Origin: Streptomyces tardus
GTDB taxonomy: Bacteria > Actinomycetota > Actinomycetes > Streptomycetales > Streptomycetaceae
Direction: 5' to 3'
Assembly (NCBI RefSeq): GCF_018101125.2
Contig: NZ_JAELVF020000001.1
Location: 869,095-933,094, forward strand
DNA: 64,000 nucleotides
A model generated the notes under the pieces. It was not told the origin of the DNA. It worked only from the letters and a program-made list of their open reading frames with translations, and made no database searches. This document shows positions 38,068 to 47,857 of this stretch, one piece after another. The position numbers and the translations under genes were made by a program. Each line of letters starts with the position of its first letter. Position 1 is the first letter of the stretch.

Positions 38068-39240
38068 TTACTTGGCAGCAAGCTCGGCGGCGCGGTCAGC
38101 GGCGCCGTCCATGGTGTCGACCTGCTCAACCAGCGGGTGGTTGGCGTCGGTCAGGATCTTGCGACCGAGCTCGGCGTTGTTGCCGTCCAGACGGACGACC
38201 AGCGGCTTGCTGACGTCCTCGCCCTTGGACTTGAGAAGCTCCAGGGCCTGCACGATGCCGTTGGCGACCGCGTCGCACGCGGTGATGCCGCCGAAGACGT
38301 TCACGAAGACGGACTTGACCTCCGGGTCGCCCAGGATGATCTCCAGTCCGTTGGCCATGACCTCGGCAGAGGCACCGCCGCCGATGTCGAGGAAGTTCGC
38401 CGGCTTGACGCCCGCGTGCTTCTCACCGGCGTACGCGACGACGTCCAGGGTCGACATGACCAGACCGGCACCGTTTCCGATGATGCCGACCTCGCCCTCG
38501 AGCTTGACGTAGTTCAGGCCCTTGGCCTTGGCGGCGGCCTCGAGCGGGTTGGCCGCGGCCTTGTCCTCGAGCGCGGCGTGGTCGGCCTGGCGGAACTCCG
38601 CGTTGGCGTCCAGCGACACCTTGCCGTCCAGCGCGATGATCCGGCCCTCGCCGGTCTTGACCAGCGGGTTCACCTCGACCAGGAGAGCGTCCTCCTTGAT
38701 GAAGACGTCCCACAGCTTCTGCAGGGCGGCGACGATCTGGTCCTTGACCTCCGCCGGGAAGGCAGCGGCCTCGACGATCTCGCGGGCCTTCTCCTCGGTG
38801 ACGCCGTCGATCGCGTCCACGGCGATCCTGGCGAGCGCCTCGGGCTTGGTGGCGGCCACCTCTTCGATGTCGACACCGCCTTCGACGGACGCCATCGCCA
38901 GGAAGGTGCGGTTGGTGCGGTCCAGCAGGAAGGAGACGTAGTACTCCTCCGCGATGTCCGCGGTCTGGGCGAGCATCACCTTGTGGACCGTGTGGCCCTT
39001 GATGTCCATGCCCAGAATCGCGCCGGCCTTCTCCACGGCGTCGGCCGGGTCGGCGGCCAGCTTCACGCCGCCGGCCTTGCCGCGGCCACCGACCTTCACC
39101 TGCGCCTTGACGACCGCGCGACCGCCAAGCCGCTCAGTCACCTCGCGCGCCGCCTCGGGCGTGTCGATGACTTCACCGGCCAGCACCGGTACGTCATGCT
39201 TGGCGAAGAGGTCCCTCGCCTGGTACTCGAACAGGTCCAC
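38068..39240 (-). CDS. sucC: succinyl-CoA synthetase beta subunit
   Basis: 390-residue beta subunit with N-terminal ATP-grasp domain ([37 protein letters not shown]) and the C-terminal CoA-ligase domain ([18 protein letters not shown]). GTG at 39240 is chosen because the protein then begins like other SucC and AAGGGA sits about 10 bases upstream. Unlike mdh and icd, no TCTTGATG palindrome is visible upstream. Confidence 0.97.
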   Translation of the reverse strand: MDLFEYQARDLFAKHDVPVLAGEVIDTPEAAREVTERLGGRAVVKAQVKVGGRGKAGGVKLAADPADAVEKAGAILGMDIKGHTVHKVMLAQTADIAEEYYVSFLLDRTNRTFLAMASVEGGVDIEEVAATKPEALARIAVDAIDGVTEEKAREIVEAAAFPAEVKDQIVAALQKLWDVFIKEDALLVEVNPLVKTGEGRIIALDGKVSLDANAEFRQADHAALEDKAAANPLEAAAKAKGLNYVKLEGEVGIIGNGAGLVMSTLDVVAYAGEKHAGVKPANFLDIGGGASAEVMANGLEIILGDPEVKSVFVNVFGGITACDAVANGIVQALELLKSKGEDVSKPLVVRLDGNNAELGRKILTDANHPLVEQVDTMDGAADRAAELAAK

Positions 39241-39425
39241 GCGCGTCCGTCCCTTAATCAGTTGTCGCGGTCGTTGAGAGCGTGGGCGTGCCGCGTGGCC
39301 GCGACAGCGTCGACGCGGCATGTCCGTCTCGCAGGGTAGCCCGGTGCATGAGGTGGACATAAATCTCAGCTCGCCCGCACACGGTGAGTCCCGTCACAGA
39401 GCCGCGCACCGGATCGTGCCGCGCG

Positions 39426-39451
39426 CCCGGCGGCAACAGCGCGCCGCCGGG
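39426..39451 (-). terminator. terminator of the MoxR-DUF5682-VWA operon
   Basis: 9-bp perfect arms CCCGGCGGC and GCCGCCGGG with an 8-base loop, 22 bp past the VWA stop. Confidence 0.65.
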
Positions 39452-39472
39452 TGAACTCGCAGCTGCGAAGGG

Positions 39473-40717
39473 TCAGTTCGCCGCGGGTATCGGCAGCGGC
39501 CGACGCTCGATCGCCGCCGCCATCACCTCCGGAAAGTGGTCCGGCGTACAGGCGAAGGCGGGCGCCCCCAGCTCGGCGAGCGCGGCGGCGTGCTCGCGGT
39601 CGTACGCGGGCGCTCCCTCGTCGGACAGCGCGAGCAGCGTGACGAACTGGACGCCGGCGCTCTTCATCGCCGCGACCCGCCGCAGCATCTCGTGCCTGAT
39701 GCCGCCCTCGTAGAGGTCGCTGATCAGCACCACCACGGTCTCGTTCGGCCGGCTGATCCTGCTCTGGCAGTACGCCAGCGCGCCGTTGATGTCCGTACCG
39801 CCGCCGAGCTGGGTGCCGAACAGCACGTCGACCGGGTCGTCGAGCGCGTCCGTGAGGTCGGCGACCTTCGTGTCGAAGACCACCAGCCGGGTGCTGATCG
39901 ACCGCATGGAGGCCAACACCGCGCCGAACACCGAGGCGTAGACGACCGAGGCGGCCATCGAACCGGACTGGTCGATGCAGAGGATGACGTCCTTCTTCAC
40001 CGAACGGGACGCCCGGCCGTAGCCGATCAGCCGCTCCGGAACCACGGTGCCGTACTCGGGCAGGTAGTTCTTGAGGTTGGCGCGGATGGTGCGGTCCCAG
40101 TCGATGTCCTGGTGGCGCGGGCGCTGGATCCGCGCGGAGCGGTCGAGCGCGCCGTTGAGCGTCGTCCGGGTACGGCTGGCGAGCTGCTTCTCCAGCTGCT
40201 CGACGACCTTGCGCACCACGGCTCTTGCCGTCTCCTTGCTGGACTCCGGGATGGCCCGGCCCAGCGAGAGAAGAGTGCCGACCAGATGGACGTCCGCCTC
40301 CACCGCCTCCAGCATCTCGGGCTCCGCGAGGAGCGAGGTGAGGCCCAGCCGCTGGATGGCGTCCCGCTGCATCACCCGCACCACGGAGCTGGGGAAGTAC
40401 GTCCTGATGTCGCCGAGCCAGCGGGCCACCCGGGGGGCGCTGCCGCCGAGCCCCGCGGAACGCGGCTCGTCGTAGACGGCGGCCAGGGTGCGGTCCATCT
40501 CCACATCTCGGTCGGCGAGTTGGAACCCGGTGCCCTCGTCGGCCGGGTCGCCGAGGACCAGGCGCCAGCGGCGCAGCCGCTCCTCCCGCTCCTCCGCCGT
40601 GGGCGGGGGCGACGCGACGGTGTCGGTGTCGGTGTCGGTGTCTTCGGCAGCGGCAGCGGTCTCGGCGTCGGTGTTGATCTCGGTGTCCGCGTTGATCTCG
40701 GTGCTGGTGTCGGTCAT
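39473..40717 (-). CDS. VWA-domain protein (CoxE-like), module component
   Basis: 414 residues. N-terminal Thr/Asp/Glu-rich tail (1-35), a helical middle, and a von Willebrand A domain with the metal-binding set: DQSGS at about 249, GGGTDINGAL, and ISDLYEGG. VWA proteins of this kind work as adaptors with MoxR AAA ATPases. Its ATG overlaps the DUF5682 stop (ATGA), and it is the last gene of a three-gene operon. Substrate unknown. Confidence 0.85.
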   Translation of the reverse strand: MTDTSTEINADTEINTDAETAAAAEDTDTDTDTVASPPPTAEEREERLRRWRLVLGDPADEGTGFQLADRDVEMDRTLAAVYDEPRSAGLGGSAPRVARWLGDIRTYFPSSVVRVMQRDAIQRLGLTSLLAEPEMLEAVEADVHLVGTLLSLGRAIPESSKETARAVVRKVVEQLEKQLASRTRTTLNGALDRSARIQRPRHQDIDWDRTIRANLKNYLPEYGTVVPERLIGYGRASRSVKKDVILCIDQSGSMAASVVYASVFGAVLASMRSISTRLVVFDTKVADLTDALDDPVDVLFGTQLGGGTDINGALAYCQSRISRPNETVVVLISDLYEGGIRHEMLRRVAAMKSAGVQFVTLLALSDEGAPAYDREHAAALAELGAPAFACTPDHFPEVMAAAIERRPLPIPAAN

Positions 40718-43167
40718 CGGGACGCCCCCACTGGGTCTTGGACTGGCGTTGCTGCGGCGGGGGTCGACCCGCCCACGGCGAGGGAGCCGCCCAGCAGGTG
40801 CCGCAGTGTCGGCAGCACCGCTGCCGACCGGCCGGCGTCCGGCTCGGGGCCGAATCCGGGGTACGCCGTATCGTCGGCGGATGCGCCGCGGCCCCCCGTG
40901 CCGCGGCGCACGATCTGGCCCAGATTGCTCCGGACGCCCGGCTCGAAAGCGGAGAACGTCCGCCGCAACAGCGGCAGCACGTCCTCGAACGCGGTCGGCG
41001 ACACGCTCGCCAGCCAACCGTCGATCAGGGCGAGCAGTCGCTCGTCGTGCAGCAGAAGCATTCCGCCGCCGGACAGGAAACCCTCCACCCAGCCCGCCGC
41101 GTCCGCCGGCTCGGCGCCGGTGGACAGCGCCAGGCGCAGCAGCCGCTCCGCGTCGTCCGCCTCCAACTCGCCCTCGTCCAGCAGGAGCCGGGCGCAACGG
41201 CCGCGCAGCAGCGGAGCGACGCTCTCCCGGGCCGAGAGCGAGCGCAGCACCGCACGCCAGCGACTGGTCAGGCCCTCGTCGGCGAGCATCGCGATGGAGT
41301 GCTGGACGGCGTCGAGTTGCTCGCGCAGCGCTGCCGCGCCGTCGGCGTCGAGCCCCGAGCAGGCGGGAGGAAGCCCCACGCATATCCGCTCGGCCAACCC
41401 TTCGGCGACCCGCCGCAGCATGGCCGAGTCCGTGCCGCGCACATCTCCGTACCGGACCGAACGCACCAGCGCCGGAAGGGCTTTGGCGAGCCGGCCCACG
41501 TCCGAGTCGAGGGCGGCGCGGTCGGCCAGCTCCCGCATCACCTGCGGCAGCGCCTCGTCGAGCCCGGCGAGCAGACAGCGCTCGGCCCAGAGCGTCACCT
41601 CTCCGAGCTCCTGCGCCTCGCTCGCCCTGGTGACCGCCTTGACACCCGCCGCGGTGGCCAGCGTGGTGCCCCAGATACCCGCCTCGGCGGTGCGCACCGA
41701 CAGCTCGGGCTCCCAGGAGAGCCGCCAACTCTCGCGGAACGTACCGGTGTTGCGGCTGCGGTGGGTGTCGAGCGTGCCCCAGGCGATACCGAGGAGGGAC
41801 AACCGGTGCAGCATCAGGCTGCGGGCGGCGTCGGTCTCCTTGCGCAGATCGAGGTCCAGGGCGCGCTCGGCGGCCTCCGGCTTCAGACGCAGTGAACGCT
41901 GGAGCCTGGTGAGGTCGCGCTGGAGCGGAACCGCGGGTGCCTCGTCCGGCACCTCGCCCAGCGCGTCACCGACGATCAAACGGTCCTCGATGAGCGCGAG
42001 AGGCACCTCCGAGCCCTCGCACATCACGGCCCGCACCGATTCCAAAGTCTCGGCCAGCCCCGCGAGCGGACGACCGCGCAGCGCGGCGAGACTCTCGGCG
42101 AGACGGACGGACTCGATGACGTGCGCCGAGGAGACCGGGTGGTCCTCGGCCCGCAGCAGCTCGGCGACCCTGGTCATCCAGCGCACCAGCGGACGGTCGA
42201 CGGTCTCGAAGAGATGGCCGTACCAACCGGGCGAGGTGATGCCCGCGCCGTAACCGCTGTGTCTGGCCAGCCGGCGATGCGTCCAGGGCACCCAGGTGAC
42301 GTCCACCTTGAGCTTCGGCAGGCCCTTGAGCAGCCCCCGGTCGGCGGCGACCGCGTGCTTCTCCCGCAGCGCCGGCACGTGCCAGGCCCCGCAGACGACG
42401 GCGACGGCGTCGTCACCGAACTCCCTGCGCGCCTCCCGCAGCCGCAGCCGCATATGGGCCTCACGCACCAGGTCCCTGCGGTGGCCGCCGTCGTCGTGGG
42501 TCTCGCGCAGCGCGGCCATCGCCTCCTCCAGCGCGGTGAAGGGGGCGAGTGTCTGCTCCCGGACGTCCTGCTCGGCGTCCGAGTGCCGCCGGTCGGCGGC
42601 GCCCCGGTGCTCGACGACGTCCTCCCACCAGCGCTCGGGGTCGTCGTAACCGGCGGTGCGCGCCAGCACGGCGAGCGGATCGACCCGCAGGTCGGACTCG
42701 CCCCCGCCGTCGCAGGAGGACTCCTCGCCCTCCTCTCCGTCGGGATCGCCCACCGCCTGCCCGGGCTGCGGACCGGCGCCGGCGGCACGGTCGTCGTGCT
42801 CCGCCTCCGGCTTCAACTCCGGCTCCGCCCCGGGCTGTCGGGGCAGGGCCAGCGAATGAGCCGCGGGCAGGTCCACGAAACGGACCTCCACGCCCCGCTC
42901 CATCGCCCAGCTGATCGCCACCCACTCCGGGGAGAACGCCGCGAAGGGCCAGAACGCGGCCCGACCCGGCTCGTCCACGGCGTGCGCGAGGAGCGCGACC
43001 GGCGGGACCATCGTCCTCTCCCCCGCCAGCCGCACCACCGCGTCCGCCTCCGGAGGCCCCTCCACCAGCAGGACCTTCGGCTCGTGCGCGACCAGCGCGG
43101 CACGCACCGCACGGGCCGAACCGGGGCCGTGGTGCCGGACCCCGAGCAGCAGCGGACGGTCGCTCAC
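40714..43167 (-). CDS. DUF5682 protein with TIKI/TraB-like N-terminal motifs
   Basis: 817 residues, middle gene of the MoxR-VWA operon; it overlaps both neighbours by 4 bases. The N-terminal 270 residues contain GVRHH (GxxH at 9-12), an acidic LLVEGPPEAD (Glu36) and a second GxxH in CGAWHVPAL (260-263). That order (GxxH, Glu, GxxH) is the mark of the TIKI/TraB/EreA-type hydrolase superfamily, so I infer a metal-dependent hydrolase domain. An acidic low-complexity insert lies at about 105-150. The remaining 500 residues are helical with no motif I know and may be a scaffold. Not membrane-bound: no helices or signal seen. Confidence 0.75.
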   Translation of the reverse strand: MSDRPLLLGVRHHGPGSARAVRAALVAHEPKVLLVEGPPEADAVVRLAGERTMVPPVALLAHAVDEPGRAAFWPFAAFSPEWVAISWAMERGVEVRFVDLPAAHSLALPRQPGAEPELKPEAEHDDRAAGAGPQPGQAVGDPDGEEGEESSCDGGGESDLRVDPLAVLARTAGYDDPERWWEDVVEHRGAADRRHSDAEQDVREQTLAPFTALEEAMAALRETHDDGGHRRDLVREAHMRLRLREARREFGDDAVAVVCGAWHVPALREKHAVAADRGLLKGLPKLKVDVTWVPWTHRRLARHSGYGAGITSPGWYGHLFETVDRPLVRWMTRVAELLRAEDHPVSSAHVIESVRLAESLAALRGRPLAGLAETLESVRAVMCEGSEVPLALIEDRLIVGDALGEVPDEAPAVPLQRDLTRLQRSLRLKPEAAERALDLDLRKETDAARSLMLHRLSLLGIAWGTLDTHRSRNTGTFRESWRLSWEPELSVRTAEAGIWGTTLATAAGVKAVTRASEAQELGEVTLWAERCLLAGLDEALPQVMRELADRAALDSDVGRLAKALPALVRSVRYGDVRGTDSAMLRRVAEGLAERICVGLPPACSGLDADGAAALREQLDAVQHSIAMLADEGLTSRWRAVLRSLSARESVAPLLRGRCARLLLDEGELEADDAERLLRLALSTGAEPADAAGWVEGFLSGGGMLLLHDERLLALIDGWLASVSPTAFEDVLPLLRRTFSAFEPGVRSNLGQIVRRGTGGRGASADDTAYPGFGPEPDAGRSAAVLPTLRHLLGGSLAVGGSTPAAATPVQDPVGASR

Positions 43168-44300
43168 GCGCTCACCTCTCGGCACGCGCGGTAGAAGTCC
43201 TTCCAGCCGTCGCGCTCGCGAACGACGGTCTCCAGGTACTCCTGCCAGATCACCGAGTCCGCGGCCGGGTCGCGCACCACGGCACCGAGGATTCCGGCCG
43301 CCACGTCCGCGGCGCGCAGCCGGCCGTCGCCGAAGTGCGCGGAGAGCGCGAGGCCGCCGGTCACCACCGAGATCGCCTCCGCCGTGGAGAGCGTGCCGGA
43401 AGGTGACTTGACCTTGGTACGGCCGTCGACGGTCGCGCCGTCCCGCAGCTCGCGGAAGACGGTGACCACCCTGCGGATCTCCTCCAGCCCCTCCGGCGCC
43501 GGCGGCAGATCCAGCGAGCGGCCTATCTGCTCGACCCGGCGGGAGACGATCTCCACCTCCGCCTCCGAACTCGCGGGCAGCGGCAGCACCACGGTGTTGA
43601 AGCGCCGGCGCAGCGCGCTGGAGAGCTCGTTGACCCCGCGGTCGCGGTCGTTGGCGGTGGCGATGAGGTTGAAGCCGCGCACGGCCTGCACCTCGTCCCC
43701 CAGCTCCGGGATCGGGAGCGTCTTCTCCGAGAGGATGGTGATCAGGCTGTCCTGCACATCGGCAGGAATACGGGTCAACTCCTCGACCCGGGCGATCATT
43801 CCGTCCGACATCGCCCGCATGACGGGGCTGTGCACCATCGCCCGGCGGCTGGGGCCGTTGGTGAGGAGCTGGGCGTAGTTCCAGCCGTACCGCACCGCTT
43901 CCTCCGCGGTGCCCGCGGTGCCCTGCACGAGCAGCGTGGAGTCGCCGCTGACGGCTGCGGCCAGGTGCTCGGAAACCCAGGTCTTGGCGGTGCCCGGCAC
44001 TCCGAGCAGCAGCAGCGCGCGGTCGGTGGCCAGGGTCGTCACGGCCACCTCGATGATGCGGCGCGGGCCCACGTACTTGGGGCTGATGACCGTACCGTCC
44101 GGCAGAGTGCCGCCCATGAGGTAGAGGGAGACCGCCCACGGCGACATCTTCCAGCGCTCGGGGCGCGGCCTGTCGTCGGCGGCGGCCAGCGCCCGCAGCT
44201 CGTCCGCGAAGGCGTCCTCGGCGTGCGGACGCAGTGCCTGCGCGCCCTGCTCGGCGGAGCTCGAGTCCGCCTTCTCCTCCGCCGCGCTCGTCTTGCTCAC
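43164..44300 (-). CDS. MoxR-type AAA ATPase
   Basis: 378-residue AAA+ ATPase of the MoxR/RavA group. Walker A GVPGTAKT (Lys106), an inserted helix segment, sensor 1 IATANDRDRG and the arginine-finger region ALRRRFNTVVLPLP; C-terminal lid domain present. MoxR ATPases act as chaperone-like remodelers with VWA partners. First gene of the operon moxR-DUF5682-VWA, divergent from the SWIM gene. GTGA overlap with DUF5682. Confidence 0.9.
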   Translation of the reverse strand: MSKTSAAEEKADSSSAEQGAQALRPHAEDAFADELRALAAADDRPRPERWKMSPWAVSLYLMGGTLPDGTVISPKYVGPRRIIEVAVTTLATDRALLLLGVPGTAKTWVSEHLAAAVSGDSTLLVQGTAGTAEEAVRYGWNYAQLLTNGPSRRAMVHSPVMRAMSDGMIARVEELTRIPADVQDSLITILSEKTLPIPELGDEVQAVRGFNLIATANDRDRGVNELSSALRRRFNTVVLPLPASSEAEVEIVSRRVEQIGRSLDLPPAPEGLEEIRRVVTVFRELRDGATVDGRTKVKSPSGTLSTAEAISVVTGGLALSAHFGDGRLRAADVAAGILGAVVRDPAADSVIWQEYLETVVRERDGWKDFYRACREVSA

Positions 44301-44571
44301 TCGCCATCCCCCTCGTTCCGATGGGCCATCGACGACAGTCGTCGAACGGCAGCCTTCAGCAGCGCCAATTCCCGCTGGTGATCGGCTGGTTCACACTCTG
44401 CACCCTGCCACTGACATTCGAACGCCGGACCTGTGGCCGTCCGACCGGAGCCCGCCCGGGCCGGACCCGACGGGGTGTCGGCGGACGGCCTGGCGCGGGC
44501 ACAGGGCCGCCCGGGGCGGTGGCCGCTGAACCCGCGCGCCGCTGTCAGTGGCTGGATCTACTGTTCGATCC

Positions 44572-45930
44572 ATGACGGGACAACAGGTCCGCTGGACAGC
44601 GGAACAGGTGCTGGCGCTCGCGCCCGACGCGGCGTCACGCAAGGCGGGCGGCAAGCTCGCCACTCCGGGCCCCTGGTCCCTGGCGGCGCAGGGCGAGGGG
44701 GCGCTGTGGGGGTTGTGCAGGGGCAGCGGCAGCAAGCCGTACCAGACGGTGGTCGATCTGGTCGGCGCCGGCTACAAGTGCAGTTGCCCGAGCCGGAAGT
44801 TCCCCTGCAAGCACGCGCTCGCGCTGCTGCTGCTCTGGGCGGAGAAGGACCCGGTGGTCGCGGACGGCGCGGGGCCGGAGAGCGTGCCGGACTGGGCCGA
44901 GAAGTGGCTCAGCGGCCGGCGTGAGCGCGCGGAGTCCAAGACGGCCCGACCGGCCGGGGAGGCTCCTGCCGACCCGGAGGCGGCGCGTCGCAGAGCGGAG
45001 CGGCGGGCGCAGCGCATCACCGCGGGCGCCGAGGAGTTGGAGCAGCGGCTGACCGACCTTCTGCGCACCGGCCTCGCCGGCGCCGAGCAGCTCGGCTATG
45101 CCGAGTGGGACGAGACGGCAGCCCGCATGGTCGACGCCCAGGCCCCCGGGCTCGCCACCCGGGTGCGGGAGTTGGCCTCGATACCCGGGTCGGGCCCGGG
45201 CTGGCCGGGCAGGCTGCTCGCGGACTGCGCGCTGCTGCGCCTGCTGACCCAGGGTTACTTGCGCCGGGAGGAGCTGCCGGAGGAGCTGGCGGCCACCGTG
45301 CGCGCCCAGGTGGGGCTCAGCACCGACGCCGCCACGCTGCTGGCCGACGACAGCGCCCGGCTGGCCGGCGACTGGCTGGTGCTCGGTCAGCGCGACAGTC
45401 AGGAGGGGCGCTTGACCGTGCGCCGCGTCTGGCTCATGGAGAGAGGCTCGGGGCGGTTCGCTCTGGTGCTCTCGTTCGGCGCGGCCGGGCAGGCGCCGGA
45501 GCTGGTGCTGCCGGTGGGCACCGTGTTCGAGGCCTCTTTGGCGTACTACCCGGGCGGCAGCCCGTTGCGGGCGGTGCTCGGGGAGGGGCGCAGCGCTCCG
45601 GTTCCGGCGTCCGCGCCCGAAGGAGTGGGAGTGGAGGCGGCGTTGGCGCGATACGGCGATGCTCTGCGCAGCGACCCCTGGATCGAGGCGTGGCCCGCGG
45701 TGCTGCACGACGTCGTGCCGCTGCCGCCCCGGGAGGGCGCCGAGGACGGCTGGCGCCTCGCCGACAGTGCGAGCGACACGGCCGTACCGCTCAGCTTCCC
45801 TTCCGAGAGCGCCCGTTGGCAGCTCGCGGCGATATCGGGCGGCACACCGATCACCGTGTTCGGCGAGTGCGGCCACGGCGGGTTCCTCCCGCAGACGGTC
45901 TGGTCCGACGGAGAGGCGATCACGCTGTGA
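44572..45930 (+). CDS. SWIM zinc-finger protein, module component
   Basis: 452 residues. SWIM zinc ligands are visible as Cys70, Cys72, Cys79 and His81 in CSCPSRKFPCKH, after a conserved VxGSGxxPYQT-type segment; the rest is helical with C-terminal beta-rich sequence. SWIM domains bind DNA or proteins. There is no ribosome site before the ATG at 44572, and a TACTGT -10-like box ends about 8 bases upstream, so the mRNA may be leaderless; an in-frame GTG at 44548 is the alternative. Its stop overlaps the DUF5691 start. Confidence 0.83.
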   Translation: MTGQQVRWTAEQVLALAPDAASRKAGGKLATPGPWSLAAQGEGALWGLCRGSGSKPYQTVVDLVGAGYKCSCPSRKFPCKHALALLLLWAEKDPVVADGAGPESVPDWAEKWLSGRRERAESKTARPAGEAPADPEAARRRAERRAQRITAGAEELEQRLTDLLRTGLAGAEQLGYAEWDETAARMVDAQAPGLATRVRELASIPGSGPGWPGRLLADCALLRLLTQGYLRREELPEELAATVRAQVGLSTDAATLLADDSARLAGDWLVLGQRDSQEGRLTVRRVWLMERGSGRFALVLSFGAAGQAPELVLPVGTVFEASLAYYPGGSPLRAVLGEGRSAPVPASAPEGVGVEAALARYGDALRSDPWIEAWPAVLHDVVPLPPREGAEDGWRLADSASDTAVPLSFPSESARWQLAAISGGTPITVFGECGHGGFLPQTVWSDGEAITL

Positions 45931-47663
45931 CGACAGGCAAGCAGACAGACGCCGGCGCACCTCCCGAGGTTGCCTGGGAGGAGCTGGTGACGGCGGCTCT
46001 GCTCGGCGAGGAGCGCCGTCCCCCGCCCGGCGGTTCGGCGACTGCGCTCCTCGACCTCGCGGCAGTCGCGACCGTCCGGCAGCGCGCCGGGCTGCGACCG
46101 GCGCAGGCCGGCCCGCGGCCCGAGCCCGCCCCGCACGATCCGCGCGGCAAGCTGCCGCCGGCCGCCGTGCGCCGGCTGGGCCAGTTCCTCTCCCGCTCCT
46201 CGCGGGGCGGGTACCGGGCGGCGTCCGGCGCCGGCTCGCACGGCGCGAACCGACAGGGCCCGGACCTGGGCGAGCTGCTGCCGGAGTGGCTCGCGATCGC
46301 CAACTCGCAGGGTTTCGGGGCCCCTTCGGCGCTGCTGCCGCAGCTGCTGGACGCCGCCCGGGCCCGCACCGACCTGCGCAGCGAAGTGCTGACCTTCGCG
46401 GGTCCGCGCGCCCCCTGGCTGGCCCGGCTCAACCCGGACTGGCGGTTCGCGCTGCGCGGCGGCGCCCTCCCCCGCGACCCGCGGGCGCTGCCGGACGGCC
46501 GGGAGCCGACCGAGGAGGCGGCCTGCCCGGAGCCGGCGGCAGACGAGCAGAGCGTGCGGCAGCTCTGGGAGGAGGGACTGTTCGCCGAGCGGGTTTCGCT
46601 GCTGACCGCGGTGCGGCGGCGCGATCCGGCGGCGGGGCGCGAGCTGCTGCTGACCACGTGGTCCTCGGAGCGGGCCGAGGACCGCCTGATGTTCCTCGAC
46701 TCCCTGCGGCGCGGGCTGTCCCCCGCGGACGAGCCCTTCCTCGACCGGGCGCTCGGCGACCGCAGCAAGAACGTGAGGGCCACCGCGGCCGAGCTGCTGG
46801 CGACCCTGCCGGAGTCGGCGCTGGCCCGCCGCATGTGGGAGCGCGCGAGCGGCTGCGTGAGCCTCGGCCCGGCAGGTTCTCCGGCGGACGGGGCTGCGGC
46901 AGGCGGGGCAGCAGCGGACGGAGCGGCAGCCCGCGTGGCCGTGGATCCGCCGCAGGAGTGCGACGCCGCGATGGTGCGGGACGGCGTGGTGGCGACGCCG
47001 CCCAAGGGACGGGGCAAGCGCTCCTGGTGGCTGGTCCAGACAGTGGAGTCGGCACCGCTCTCGCGGTGGACGGCGCACCTGGGCGGCCGGAGCCCGGCGG
47101 AGATCCTGGCACTGCCGGTCGCCGACGACTGGCGGGACGAGCTCCACGCGGCCTGGGCCTGGGCAGCGGTGCGCCAGCGCGACACGGCATGGGCCGAGGC
47201 GCTGCTCGGCCTTCCGGTGCGTCCCGGCGGCGAGATTCCGGGCGACCCCGCGCGGCTGCTCGCGGTGCTGCCGCAGCAGGACCGCGCGCGGTGGGCCGCC
47301 GGCTTCGTCGCGGCGCACGGTCTCGCCGATGCCTTCCGGGTGCTGGGCACCTGCTCGGTGCCGTGGCCCGTCGAGCTGGCCAAGGCCGTGATGGACGCGC
47401 TGGAGATCGCCCGCGAGGCCGGCAGCTACCCGTGGAGCTTCAGCGGCGTGCTCGGTCTGGCCGAGCGTTCACTCGACCCCGCTCTGGCCGAGCAGTTCGT
47501 ACCGCTGGCGACCCGCCGGGGCGGGAGCGAAGCCGAAGACGGCGCCCGTCCCGGCGCCGCGGCGTACTGGTCGGACGCGTTCGACCGGCTGGTCCTGACG
47601 CTGCGGATACGTGCCACCATGCGGGAGGAGCTGGAGCTTCCCGGGCCGTCGCCGGCGGGCTGA
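45927..47663 (+). CDS. DUF5691 helical protein, module component
   Basis: 578 residues beginning at a GTG that overlaps the SWIM gene stop (GTGA). It looks like a HEAT-type helical repeat protein: segments such as RSKNVRATAAELLATLPESALARRMW repeat the amphipathic pattern. An Ala/Gly-rich insertion lies at about 315-335. No enzyme motif seen. The fixed neighbourhood with SWIM, MoxR, DUF5682 and VWA genes suggests it is part of the same complex or pathway. Confidence 0.78.
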   Translation: MTTGKQTDAGAPPEVAWEELVTAALLGEERRPPPGGSATALLDLAAVATVRQRAGLRPAQAGPRPEPAPHDPRGKLPPAAVRRLGQFLSRSSRGGYRAASGAGSHGANRQGPDLGELLPEWLAIANSQGFGAPSALLPQLLDAARARTDLRSEVLTFAGPRAPWLARLNPDWRFALRGGALPRDPRALPDGREPTEEAACPEPAADEQSVRQLWEEGLFAERVSLLTAVRRRDPAAGRELLLTTWSSERAEDRLMFLDSLRRGLSPADEPFLDRALGDRSKNVRATAAELLATLPESALARRMWERASGCVSLGPAGSPADGAAAGGAAADGAAARVAVDPPQECDAAMVRDGVVATPPKGRGKRSWWLVQTVESAPLSRWTAHLGGRSPAEILALPVADDWRDELHAAWAWAAVRQRDTAWAEALLGLPVRPGGEIPGDPARLLAVLPQQDRARWAAGFVAAHGLADAFRVLGTCSVPWPVELAKAVMDALEIAREAGSYPWSFSGVLGLAERSLDPALAEQFVPLATRRGGSEAEDGARPGAAAYWSDAFDRLVLTLRIRATMREELELPGPSPAG

Positions 47664-47674
47664 CGGCCGCCAGT

Positions 47675-47701
47675 GCGGGCCGCGAGCGTTTCGCGGCCCG
47701 C
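47675..47701 (+). terminator. terminator of the SWIM-DUF5691 operon
   Basis: Perfect 11-bp arms GCGGGCCGCGA and TCGCGGCCCGC with a GCGTT loop, 11 bp after the stop. Confidence 0.75.
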
Positions 47702-47857
47702 CGGGCGGGCCCCGGCCGGCGGGGGCGAGCGGACGCGGGCGGCACGTACGAGCCGGCGGGCCCGCAGCACGTGGATCGGGTCGGGTCGGGCTGCGGGAGG
47801 CGCCGGGCGGGCTGACCGCACGGCGGCGCGCGGGAGCCCGGAGCGGTGCGCCGAGAG

